DNA from: Planctomycetaceae bacterium
GTDB taxonomy: Bacteria > Planctomycetota > Phycisphaerae > Phycisphaerales > SM1A02
Reading direction: 5' to 3'
DNA: 18,805 nt
Assembly: GCA_027488415.1 (NCBI GenBank)
Contig: JAIYBS010000220.1
Span: 1 to 18,805 of the forward strand
The notes beneath the pieces were generated by a model that worked only from the letters and a program-made list of their open reading frames with translations, made no database searches and had not been told where the DNA came from. Position 1 is the stretch's first letter. Each line of letters begins with the position of its first letter. Below are positions 7,197 to 13,758 of this stretch, one piece after another. Position numbers and translations under genes: made by a program.

Positions 7197-8642
7197 TCAG
7201 AGCACCTCGGCCGCCAGGCTCGCCAGCTCGCTGCGCTCGGTCTTCGAGAGCGTCACGTGGCCCGCGATGGTCTGGCCCTTCATCCGCTCGATCGCGTGCG
7301 CGAGGCCGTTCGATGCCGCGTCGAGGTACGGGTTGTCGATCTGCCCGATGTCTCCGCAGAGCACGATCTTGGTGCCGTCGCCGACGCGGCTCACGATCGT
7401 CTTCACCTCGTGCGGGCTCAGGTTCTGCGCCTCGTCGACGATCATGAACTGGTGCGGGATGCTGCGGCCGCGGATGTAGGTCAGCGGCTCCATCACCAGC
7501 TTGCCGGTCGCCATCAGCTGGTCCATGCGCTGCTCCGCGCTCTTGCTGTCGGCGTCGCCCTGCGTGCCGCCCGAGCGCGTCGAGAGCAGGTAGCTCACGT
7601 TGTCGAAGATCGGCTGCATCCACATCGCGAGCTTCTCGTCCTTGTCGCCGGGGAGATAGCCGATGTCGCGGCCGAGCGGCATGATCGGCCGCGCGACGAG
7701 CAGCTTGTCGAGCCGCTCCTCCTTCAGCACCTTCTGCATGCCGGAGGCGATCGCCATCAGCGTCTTGCCGGTGCCCGCGGGGCCGATCAGCGTGACGAGC
7801 TTCACGTCGTCGTCGAGCAGCAGGTCGAGCGCCATCGTCTGCTGGATGTTGCGCGCCATCACGCCGTACACGGGCTTGCGGGGGCCGGTGACCGGGATCA
7901 GGTGTCCGGTGTTGCCGAGCACGCGCGCGAGCCCGGTGTGCGACGGATCCGCGGCATCCACGAGGATCACGAACTGGTTCGGAACAAGGTCGTCCACCGC
8001 GACGTCGCCGCCGTCCGGCGTGCGCGCCGTCATCCCGGAGAGCGCCGCGCGCGGCAGCTGCCGCTCGGCGTACAGGGAGTCGATCACGTCGGTCGGCACC
8101 TGCATCGAGCAGTAGCCCGAGTGCAGCCAGTCGGCGTCGACGCGGTCCGCCTCGAAGTCCTCGCACGCGATGCCGAGCGCGTCGCACTTCACGCGCGCGT
8201 TGATGTCCTTCGTGATGAAGATGGTGCGCAGGCCCCTGGCCTTGAGGCCCGCGGCGACGCTCAGGATCAGGTTGTCGTTCTTGTCGAGCTCGAGCGAGCG
8301 CTCGCCCGCCATCGGCTCGACGCGCGCGACGCGGATCGTGCCGCCCTGCTCGTTCCAGCGCACGCCCTCGAACAGGTGGCCGAAGCTGCGCAGCTTGTCG
8401 AGCGAGCGGATCACCTGGCGCGAGTTGCGCCCGGTCTCGTCGTTGTTCTTCTTGAACTTGTCGAGCTCCTCGATGACCGTCAGCGGGATGACGACCTCGT
8501 GCTCCTCGAACTTGAAGATCGACTGCGGGTTGTGCAGCAGCACGTTCGTGTCGAGCACGAAGTGCTTCCTGGTGGCCGCGGCGGCGGCCTGCTGCTGGGT
8601 GCTTCGGGGTTCGGACGCGTCGCGGGAGATCTGGCTGGTCAA
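7197..8642 (-). CDS. PhoH family protein: PIN domain plus PhoH-type ATPase
   Basis: The 481-residue protein joins two domains, like the PhoH2/YlaK group. After a low-complexity lead there is a PIN ribonuclease domain (about 26-170) with acidic metal ligands in FVLDTNVLLHNP (Asp31), VIEELDKFK and FITKDINARVK. A PhoH P-loop ATPase follows, with Walker A GPAGTGKT near residue 286 and Walker B FMIVDEAQNLSP near 399. PIN-PhoH proteins are described as ATP-dependent RNA helicase-nucleases; that role is inferred here. I start at the TTG at 8642 because TGAGGAA lies 6 nt upstream and the PIN domain begins about 25 residues in. In-frame ATGs further upstream overlap the divergent Nif3 gene or its promoter. 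A GTG or ATG start cannot be fully excluded. Confidence 0.88.
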   Translation of the reverse strand: MTSQISRDASEPRSTQQQAAAAATRKHFVLDTNVLLHNPQSIFKFEEHEVVIPLTVIEELDKFKKNNDETGRNSRQVIRSLDKLRSFGHLFEGVRWNEQGGTIRVARVEPMAGERSLELDKNDNLILSVAAGLKARGLRTIFITKDINARVKCDALGIACEDFEADRVDADWLHSGYCSMQVPTDVIDSLYAERQLPRAALSGMTARTPDGGDVAVDDLVPNQFVILVDAADPSHTGLARVLGNTGHLIPVTGPRKPVYGVMARNIQQTMALDLLLDDDVKLVTLIGPAGTGKTLMAIASGMQKVLKEERLDKLLVARPIMPLGRDIGYLPGDKDEKLAMWMQPIFDNVSYLLSTRSGGTQGDADSKSAEQRMDQLMATGKLVMEPLTYIRGRSIPHQFMIVDEAQNLSPHEVKTIVSRVGDGTKIVLCGDIGQIDNPYLDAASNGLAHAIERMKGQTIAGHVTLSKTERSELASLAAEVL

Positions 8643-8648
8643 CGCGCG

Positions 8649-8655
8649 TTCCTCA
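8649..8655 (-). promoter_or_regulatory. Ribosome binding site deciding the TTG start of phoH
   Basis: TGAGGAA on the minus strand, 6 nt before the TTG at 8642. It is the only good Shine-Dalgarno upstream of the PIN domain. Confidence 0.6.
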
Positions 8656-8782
8656 GGATGTCGGGAGCCGTGGGCTTCCGGGTGTGGCCCCTCCGCTTCC
8701 GTGCGGCGGGGCGGCAGCGAACTCAAGAAGAGGGTGCGATATTCCGAAGCCCCGGTCAAGTGGTTTCCGGACGATTGAACGC

Positions 8783-8788
8783 TAGTCT
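8783..8788 (+). promoter_or_regulatory. -10 box 8 nt before the Nif3-like gene (leaderless candidate)
   Basis: TAGTCT, preceded by GC (GCTAGTCT), 8 nt before the ATG at 8797. There is no Shine-Dalgarno. Confidence 0.5.
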
Positions 8789-8796
8789 TTCCGGAC

Positions 8797-10080
8797 ATGG
8801 CAGGAAACTCCCCCCGTCGACCGCGACCGGACGCAGCCCTCGGCCGGAGCCGCCGTGCCGTCCGAAGCCCCTCCCCGAAGCCCTCCACCGTCGGCGCGTT
8901 GGCCGCGGCCATGGAGGCAGTGGCGCCGTCCCGCCTCGCGGAATCGTGGGACAACGTCGGGCTGCTGCTCGGCGACCGCGCCGCCCCGTGCGGCCGCGTG
9001 CTGGTGGCGGTCGACTGGACCGCCTCGGTGCTCGAGGAGGCGCTGGCGCTCGGCGTCGACGCCGTGGTGAGCTACCACCCGCCGATCTTCGATCCCCTCA
9101 AGCGCCTGAGCTCCGACGACCCCAAGCAGCGCGTGCTCCTCGAGGCGGCCCAGGCCGGGATCGCGCTCCTCTCGCCGCACACGGCGCTCGACGCCGTGAA
9201 GGGCGGCGTGAACGACTGGCTCGCGGAGGGAGTCGCCGGCGGTGCCGACGCGCTCGCCCTCAGCGCCGGCTTCGAGCCCCTGCGGGCGGCGTCCTACCTC
9301 CCGCGCGGCGAGTCGCACAAGCTCGTCGTCTTCGCGCCCGCGAGCGCCTCGGGCGCGATCCGCGCGGCGCTCGCCGAGGCCGGCGCCGGGCGCATCGGCG
9401 GCTACGACCACTGCACCACGCGCTCGCCGGTCACCGGGACGTTCCGCGGCGGCGAGGGCACCGCGCCCGCCGTCGGCTCCGCGGGCCGCATCGAGGAAGT
9501 GGGCGAGGAGCGCATCGAGGCCGTCGTCGGCGCGGAACGCCTCGCCTGGGCGATCGCCGCGATCCGCGCCGTCCATCCGTACGAGGAACCCGCTTTCGAG
9601 GTGCATGCGCTCGCCGCGCGGCCGTCGCTCGACGAGGGGGCGGGGCGCCTGCTGACGCTCTCGAAGCCCGCGAGCGCGGGAGAGGTCGCCGCGCGCCTGC
9701 GCCGTCACCTCGGCGTGCGGAGGATCGAGTCGATCGTCCCGCCGGGCGCGGAGGCCACGAAGCACGCCCGGATCGCGCTCTGTCCCGGCGCCGGCGCGTC
9801 GTTCCTCCCCGATGCGGTCGCGCGCGGCGCGACGCTCCTCGTGACGGGCGAGGCACGCCACCACGACCATCTCGCGGCGATCGCCTCGGGCACCTGCATG
9901 CTGCTGCCCGGACACACGCAGACCGAGCGCGGCTTCATGCCGACGCTGGCCCGGCTGCTCGCGCAGCAGGTTCCCGGCGTGAGCTTCACGACCTCGAAGG
10001 CCGACCTGCCGCCGCTCACCGAGGCTGGCGGGACGCCGAAGCGGGGACCAGTCGCTCGGCCGCGGCGACCGCGTCCCTGA
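8797..10080 (+). CDS. Nif3-like dinuclear metal protein, YqfO type with inserted PII/CutA-like domain
   Basis: Nif3/DUF34 proteins are toroidal metal-binding proteins. Some are annotated as GTP cyclohydrolase I type 2, but the true function is unsettled. This 427-residue copy has the long form. Residues 1-34 are a basic, probably disordered tail, and the Nif3 domain starts at TVGALAAAMEAVAPSRLAES. Metal ligands are seen at His94 (SYHPPIF), His128 and Asp132 (SPHTALD), and His372 and Glu376 (GHTQTERGF). An inserted domain runs from about 174 to 270 (HKLVVFAP to AVHPYEEPAFEVH) and resembles the PII/CutA-like insert of Bacillus YqfO. The ATG at 8797 fits a -10 box 8 nt upstream. Its first bases overlap a minus-strand CAT that would be an alternative phoH start. 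The last 65 bases overlap the 3' end of the cobalamin-protein gene. Confidence 0.9.
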   Translation: MAGNSPRRPRPDAALGRSRRAVRSPSPKPSTVGALAAAMEAVAPSRLAESWDNVGLLLGDRAAPCGRVLVAVDWTASVLEEALALGVDAVVSYHPPIFDPLKRLSSDDPKQRVLLEAAQAGIALLSPHTALDAVKGGVNDWLAEGVAGGADALALSAGFEPLRAASYLPRGESHKLVVFAPASASGAIRAALAEAGAGRIGGYDHCTTRSPVTGTFRGGEGTAPAVGSAGRIEEVGEERIEAVVGAERLAWAIAAIRAVHPYEEPAFEVHALAARPSLDEGAGRLLTLSKPASAGEVAARLRRHLGVRRIESIVPPGAEATKHARIALCPGAGASFLPDAVARGATLLVTGEARHHDHLAAIASGTCMLLPGHTQTERGFMPTLARLLAQQVPGVSFTTSKADLPPLTEAGGTPKRGPVARPRRPRP

Positions 10081-11119
10081 GTGATCGCGCGCCCGCATCC
10101 GCGCCGACCACCGCCGCGAGCCCGAGGTCGGCCGCGAAGGGGCCGCCGCCGACCAGGATCGGCGTCAGCCGCGCGACCTCGGACGAGCGCAGCGCGGCGA
10201 CGAGGTCCATCAGCGGGCGGATCGAGAGCGTGGTCGCAGCGCTGGCGACGGCAAGATCGATGGACCGGCGCGGGTCGTCGGCGAAGTCCTCGATCGACAT
10301 CACGATCTCGCCTGCCGGCACGTTCGCGCCGAGGTACTCGACGGTCCAGCCGTCGAGCTCGAGGAGGTCTGCCACCATGCGCAGGCCGATGTCGTGCATG
10401 TCGCCGCCGACCGCGAAGCACAGCGCGCGCCGTCCGTCCGGCTTTCGGGCCATCGGCTGCGCCGCCGCGCGGAGCTGGCCGACGATCATCCGCGTCGCTG
10501 CCGTGCAGAAGTGCTCGTCGGCGATCGACGCCTCCTGCATGTGCCACATGCGGCCGATCTCGGCGAGCGCCGGAGCGACGACGCGCTCGTGGACGTCGGC
10601 GAGCGGCATCCCGCCGCGCAGCGCCTCGAGCACGAGCGTCGCGGCCTCGTCCTTGTCGCGCTGCAGCACGTGCAGGAGGTACAGCCTCGCGAGCGTGGAG
10701 TCGCTGCCCTCGGTGTCGAGCAGGCCGCAGGAGGGCGTCGGGGTCCGTGACGCGACGCGTCCCGCGTCGATGCAGGGCATGGCCGCCGCGGCGACGTCGG
10801 CGGGAAACTCGACGGACGCGGTGGCCGCGAGCTGCGCGAGGTGGGCGTCGATGTCCGCGTCCGGCACCGAGCGCGCGCGCAGCGCCTCGGCCGCCCAGGC
10901 CGCGTGCTGCACGAAGAGCCCGGGGCGCCCGCAGGCGACCGCCTCGGCCAGGTGCGCCAGTCGCTGGGTGACCTCGGTTCGCCAGATGCGGCGCCCGCCG
11001 GGGCCGTAGCGCTCCGCGAAGCCCGGATCGGACTCGAACAGCGAGTCAACGACCACGTCGGCCAGCCCGCGCTGGAGCTGGTCGATCGCGGCGGCGTGTG
11101 ACCGTGACAGGGGGTCCAT
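10016..11119 (-). CDS. Cobalamin-binding protein with CarH-type W-x9-EH light-sensing motif, no HTH domain
   Basis: In this 367-residue protein the C-terminal half is a B12-binding module. A helical cap (about 145-220) contains Trp192 and then Glu202-His203 (W-x9-E-H), the spacing described for the CarH/LitR adenosylcobalamin photoreceptors. A Rossmann domain follows, with DxHxxG at 240-245 (GGDMHDIG; His242 would be the lower cobalt ligand), a SAATTLS strand and VGGGPF plus GADAGARS at the end. The N-terminal 1-125 is helical (RYGPGGRRIWRTEVTQRLAHL, then GRPGLFVQHAAWAAEAL), is not a MerR helix-turn-helix, and is not firmly recognised. A light- or B12-responsive partner protein is inferred; a methyltransferase corrinoid protein is the main alternative. 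It starts 33 bp after fabF and may be co-transcribed with it. The 3' end overlaps the Nif3 gene. Confidence 0.85.
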   Translation of the reverse strand: MDPLSRSHAAAIDQLQRGLADVVVDSLFESDPGFAERYGPGGRRIWRTEVTQRLAHLAEAVACGRPGLFVQHAAWAAEALRARSVPDADIDAHLAQLAATASVEFPADVAAAAMPCIDAGRVASRTPTPSCGLLDTEGSDSTLARLYLLHVLQRDKDEAATLVLEALRGGMPLADVHERVVAPALAEIGRMWHMQEASIADEHFCTAATRMIVGQLRAAAQPMARKPDGRRALCFAVGGDMHDIGLRMVADLLELDGWTVEYLGANVPAGEIVMSIEDFADDPRRSIDLAVASAATTLSIRPLMDLVAALRSSEVARLTPILVGGGPFAADLGLAAVVGADAGARSLRDAVAAAERLVPASASRQPR

Positions 11120-11124
11120 CGGAA

Positions 11125-11138
11125 GGGGGTTCGCCCCC
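11125..11138 (-). terminator. Short G/C hairpin between fabF and the cobalamin-protein gene
   Basis: GGGGG (11125-11129) and CCCCC (11134-11138) around a TTCG/CGAA tetraloop in the 33-bp gap after fabF. There is no U tract, so this is a weak terminator or only a pause or mRNA-stability element. Confidence 0.3.
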
Positions 11139-11152
11139 CGCCTCCGCCGGAT

Positions 11153-12409
11153 TCAGCCCCGGAACCGGGCCAGCACCATCGAGGTGTTGTGCCCGCCGAA
11201 GCCGAACGAGTTGTTGATGGCGAACTCGACCTTCGACTCCTGGGCCGTATTGGCCACGAAGTTCAGGTCGAACCCCTCGTCGGGGTTGTCGAGGTTGATC
11301 GTCGGGGGCAGGACGCCCTCCACGAGCGCCTTGACCGTGGCCACCGTCTCGATCGCGCCCGCGCCGCCGAGGGTGTGCCCCGTGACGCTCTTGGTGCTCG
11401 ACATCGCGAGCTTGTGGGCGTGCGCGCCGAAGAGCGCCTTCACGGCCATGACCTCGGCGCGGTCGCCGAGCGGCGTGCTCGTGCCGTGCGCGTTGATGTA
11501 GCCGATCTTCGACGGGTCGAGCTCCGCCTCGCGGAGCGCGTTCTCCATCGCGCGCTTGGCGCCGCGTCCCTCCTCGTCGGGGGCCGCGATGTGGAAGGCG
11601 TCGCCGGTGACGCCGTAGCCGATCAGCTCGGCGTAGATCCGCGCGCCGCGCGCCTTCGCGTGCTCGAGCTCCTCGAGCACGACGATGCCCGCGCCCTCGG
11701 CGAGGACGAAGCCGTCGCGGTCGCGGTCGAACGGCCGGCTCGCCTTGGTCGGCGCGTCGTTGCGCGTGCTCAGCGCCTTCATGGCCGCGAAGCTGCCGAC
11801 GCAGAGCGGGGTGACCGCGCCCTCGCTGCCGCCCGCGACCATCGCGTCGACGTCGCCGCGCTGGATCATGTGGAAGGCCGCGCCGATGGCGTGGCTGCCG
11901 GTCGCGCAGGCCGTCGCGGTCGCGATGTTCGCGCCCTTGAGGCCGAAGCGGATGCTGACGTTGCCCGCCAGCGCGTTGACCATCAGCTTGGGCACGACGA
12001 ACGGGCTGACCGTGCGCGGGCCCTTCTCGATGAGCTTGCGGAGCCAGACCTCGATCGTGTCGATGCCGCCGATTCCCGAGCCGATCGCCACGCCGTGGCG
12101 GTAGGGGTCGCCCTTCGAGAAGTCGATGCCGCTGTCGGCGACGGCCTCCTCGGCCGCGCACATGCCGAACACGCTGAAGCGGTCCATGCGCGAGATCGAC
12201 TTCGGGTCGATCCGCTTCTCCGGGTTGAGGTTCTTCACCTCGCCGGCGAAGTTGACGGTCCACTCCGGGGTCGGGGTGAAGCTCGTGATCGGTCCGATGC
12301 CGGAGCGGCCCTCGACGAGGGAGTTCCAGAACTCGGGGACCGTGGTGCCGACGTCGGTGACGGCGCCGAGGCCGGTGACGACGACGCGACGGAGGGTGAT
12401 CGTCCGCAT
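11153..12409 (-). CDS. fabF: 3-oxoacyl-[acyl-carrier-protein] synthase II
   Basis: FabF condenses malonyl-ACP with acyl-ACP in the elongation cycle of type II fatty-acid synthesis. The 418-residue product is normal length. The Cys-His-His triad is in place: Cys168 (TATACATGSHAIGAA), His308 (NAHGTSTPLGD) and His345 (SVTGHTLGGAGAIE). The thiolase fold is intact to the C-terminal NNSFGFGGHN loop and FRG end. The ATG at 12409 is the natural start (RRVVVTGLGAVTDVG follows). No Shine-Dalgarno is seen; the 20 bases before it are C/A-rich. A strong hairpin separates it from acpP, so fabF expression may depend on read-through or on a promoter I cannot identify. Confidence 0.96.
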   Translation of the reverse strand: MRTITLRRVVVTGLGAVTDVGTTVPEFWNSLVEGRSGIGPITSFTPTPEWTVNFAGEVKNLNPEKRIDPKSISRMDRFSVFGMCAAEEAVADSGIDFSKGDPYRHGVAIGSGIGGIDTIEVWLRKLIEKGPRTVSPFVVPKLMVNALAGNVSIRFGLKGANIATATACATGSHAIGAAFHMIQRGDVDAMVAGGSEGAVTPLCVGSFAAMKALSTRNDAPTKASRPFDRDRDGFVLAEGAGIVVLEELEHAKARGARIYAELIGYGVTGDAFHIAAPDEEGRGAKRAMENALREAELDPSKIGYINAHGTSTPLGDRAEVMAVKALFGAHAHKLAMSSTKSVTGHTLGGAGAIETVATVKALVEGVLPPTINLDNPDEGFDLNFVANTAQESKVEFAINNSFGFGGHNTSMVLARFRG

Positions 12410-12444
12410 GGCGAGGGTGTTGGTGGGGCTTCCGGGGAAGAAAT

Positions 12445-12473
12445 GCGCTCCGGCCCGCGGGGGGCCGGAGCGC
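12445..12473 (-). terminator. Hairpin between acpP and fabF (terminator or attenuator)
   Basis: Bases 12445-12456 and 12462-12473 are exact reverse complements (12-bp G+C-rich stem, 5-nt loop). On the minus strand the stem is followed by ATTTCTTCCCC, a moderate T run. It would reduce read-through from highly expressed acpP into fabF. Confidence 0.75.
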
Positions 12474-12513
12474 GGGAATTCCTATCGCGTTGACCGGCGG
12501 CTCGTGCCGGGGC

Positions 12514-12771
12514 TCACTTCGTGCCCTTGGCCTGCATCTGGTCGTGGATGAAATCCACGGCGTTGCCGACCGTCAGGATCTTGCTGGTCTGGTCGTCCGG
12601 GATCTGGATGTCGAAGCGCTCTTCGAGCTCCATCACCAGTTCGACGAGGTCCAGGCTGTCAGCGTTGAGGTCGCTGGTGAAGTTCGTGTTGCGGTTGATC
12701 TTTTCCTTGTCCGCCGAAAGCTTCTCGGCGACGACCGCGATCACCTGCGGCTCGATCTCATCCTTGGTCAC
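12514..12771 (-). CDS. acpP: Acyl carrier protein
   Basis: ACP carries growing acyl chains on a phosphopantetheine arm. The 85-residue product is acidic and helical. The modification site Ser39 is in NADSLDLVELVMELEE, followed by FDIQIPDD and the C-terminal helix VGNAVDFIHDQM. The start is a GTG with AGGAG 6 nt upstream. An in-frame ATG farther out would add about 50 residues of non-ACP sequence and is rejected. It has its own promoter candidate (TATATT, leader about 57 nt), in line with the high ACP demand of cells. fabG lies 146 bp upstream, and fabF follows after a hairpin. Confidence 0.97.
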   Translation of the reverse strand: MTKDEIEPQVIAVVAEKLSADKEKINRNTNFTSDLNADSLDLVELVMELEERFDIQIPDDQTSKILTVGNAVDFIHDQMQAKGTK

Positions 12772-12777
12772 GGCTCT

Positions 12778-12782
12778 CTCCT
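12778..12782 (-). promoter_or_regulatory. Ribosome binding site deciding the GTG start of acpP
   Basis: AGGAG on the minus strand (context AAAGGAGA), 6 nt before the GTG at 12771. Confidence 0.8.
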
Positions 12783-12799
12783 TTGGGAGGGTTGCAGGC

Positions 12800-12817
12800 G
12801 GCCGGAGGTTTCCGGCC
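12800..12817 (-). other. Leader hairpin upstream of acpP
   Basis: GGCCGG (12800-12805) and CCGGCC (12812-12817) enclose a 6-nt loop, in the inferred 5' leader between the TATATT box and the Shine-Dalgarno. It could protect the mRNA 5' end. Role unproven. Confidence 0.35.
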
Positions 12818-12834
12818 CCTTTGGTGAACGGGGG

Positions 12835-12840
12835 AATATA
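12835..12840 (-). promoter_or_regulatory. -10 box of acpP
   Basis: TATATT on the minus strand, preceded by GC (GCTATATT), one mismatch from consensus, in the 146-bp gap upstream of acpP. No good -35 box at 16-18 bp, so possibly an extended -10 type. Confidence 0.6.
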
Positions 12841-12917
12841 GCGGATCCCGGAAAGGTCCGGGGCCGCTCGGCGGCAGTGGGCGGTGACCGGAAAGACCGG
12901 CCCTCCCGCCCCGGGAA

Positions 12918-13652
12918 TCACATCGGGAGGCCGCCGTCCACCACCAGGACCTGCCCGGTGATGTAGCCGGCGTCGTCGGCCGCGAGGTAGCTGACGGCCG
13001 CGGCGATGTCCTCGGGGACGCCCAGGCGGCCGACGGTGATGTGCTCGGAGACCTTCTTCTTGTCCTCGGGACCCAGGAACGAGGTCATGTCCGTCTCGAC
13101 GAAGCCGGGGGCGACGACGTTGGCGGTGACGCCCTTGGCGCCGAGCTCCTTGGCGACGCTCTTGGTCAGGCCGATCAGGCCGGCCTTCGCGGCCGAGTAG
13201 TTCGCCTGGCCCTTGTTGCCCTCGACGCCGCTGACGCTGCCGATGTTGACCACCCGGCCGAACTTGCCGCGGAGCATCGGGCGGGCGGCGGCCCTGCAGG
13301 CGATGAACACCGAGCGCAGGTTGACGTTCAGCACGTCGTCGAAGTCCTGGTCGGACATGCGCATCAGGAGGCCGTCCTTGGTGATGCCGGCGTTGTTCAC
13401 GAGGATGTCGAGGCGGCCGTGCTTCTCGGCGACCTCCTCGACGAGGCGCTGCACGGCGGCACCGTCGGCGAGGTCGCAGGTCCGGAAGTCGCAGGAGCCG
13501 CCGTCGGCCGCGATCTCCGCGGCGAGCGACTTGAGCTGCTCCTCGTTTCGCGCGACGGCGACCACGTGCCGGCCGTCCTTGGCGAGGCGCTTGGCGATGG
13601 CGCGGCCGATTCCTCGGCTGGCTCCGGTGACGATGGCGACGCGCTTGTCCAT
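12918..13652 (-). CDS. fabG: 3-oxoacyl-[acyl-carrier-protein] reductase
   Basis: FabG reduces 3-oxoacyl-ACP with NADPH in fatty-acid elongation. The 244-residue short-chain dehydrogenase has the cofactor motif TGASRGIGRAIA (9-20) and NNAGITKDG (86-94). The catalytic residues are Asn111, Ser139, Tyr152 and Lys156 (NYSAAKAG). It ends in the usual ITGQVLVVDGGLPM. The start ATG at 13652 is set by the first strand of the fold and by AGGAG 8 nt upstream. A longer open frame upstream crosses a terminator and is not coding. A TACACT box 30 nt upstream and the T-tracted hairpin before it suggest its own promoter, separating it from fabD and the lipoprotein. Confidence 0.96.
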   Translation of the reverse strand: MDKRVAIVTGASRGIGRAIAKRLAKDGRHVVAVARNEEQLKSLAAEIAADGGSCDFRTCDLADGAAVQRLVEEVAEKHGRLDILVNNAGITKDGLLMRMSDQDFDDVLNVNLRSVFIACRAAARPMLRGKFGRVVNIGSVSGVEGNKGQANYSAAKAGLIGLTKSVAKELGAKGVTANVVAPGFVETDMTSFLGPEDKKKVSEHITVGRLGVPEDIAAAVSYLAADDAGYITGQVLVVDGGLPM

Positions 13653-13682
13653 GCGGTGTGCTCCTGTTCGGGTTGGGGGCGA

Positions 13683-13688
13683 AGTGTA
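13683..13688 (-). promoter_or_regulatory. -10 box of fabG
   Basis: TACACT on the minus strand, 30 nt before the ATG and directly after the terminator of the upstream gene; identical to the gatC box. The -35 region overlaps the terminator and is poor. Confidence 0.5.
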
Positions 13689-13695
13689 ACGGGGC

Positions 13696-13734
13696 AAAAA
13701 GCGCGGAAGGACCTGCGCGATGCAGGTCCTTCCG
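13696..13734 (-). terminator. Intrinsic terminator after the polyproline lipoprotein gene
   Basis: A perfect 13-bp stem (13704-13716 with 13722-13734, 5-nt loop) is followed on the minus strand by CGC and TTTTT (13700-13696). The only hairpin in the window with a classic T tract. It lies 24 bp after the stop codon. Confidence 0.85.
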
Positions 13735-13758
13735 GGATTGGTCGATCTCGTGCCGCGG

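Noticed and set aside
7197..8954. phoH starting at an ATG at 8954 (585 residues)
   Set aside because: It would overlap nif3 by 158 bp and add about 104 residues of unconserved, biased sequence. The TTG with a Shine-Dalgarno is preferred.
6882..11009. A 1375-codon plus-strand open frame
   Set aside because: It runs antisense to the BI-1-family gene, phoH and the B12 protein gene and out of frame with nif3. Its translation is Arg/Ala/His-rich with no domain. Stop codons are rare at this GC content.
11189..12493. A 434-codon plus-strand open frame
   Set aside because: Antisense to fabF; Asp/Arg/Ala-rich shadow.
12886..12902. Imperfect hairpin after fabG as a terminator
   Set aside because: The stem is only 6 bp with a G-U pair and no T tract, so it is too weak to list.
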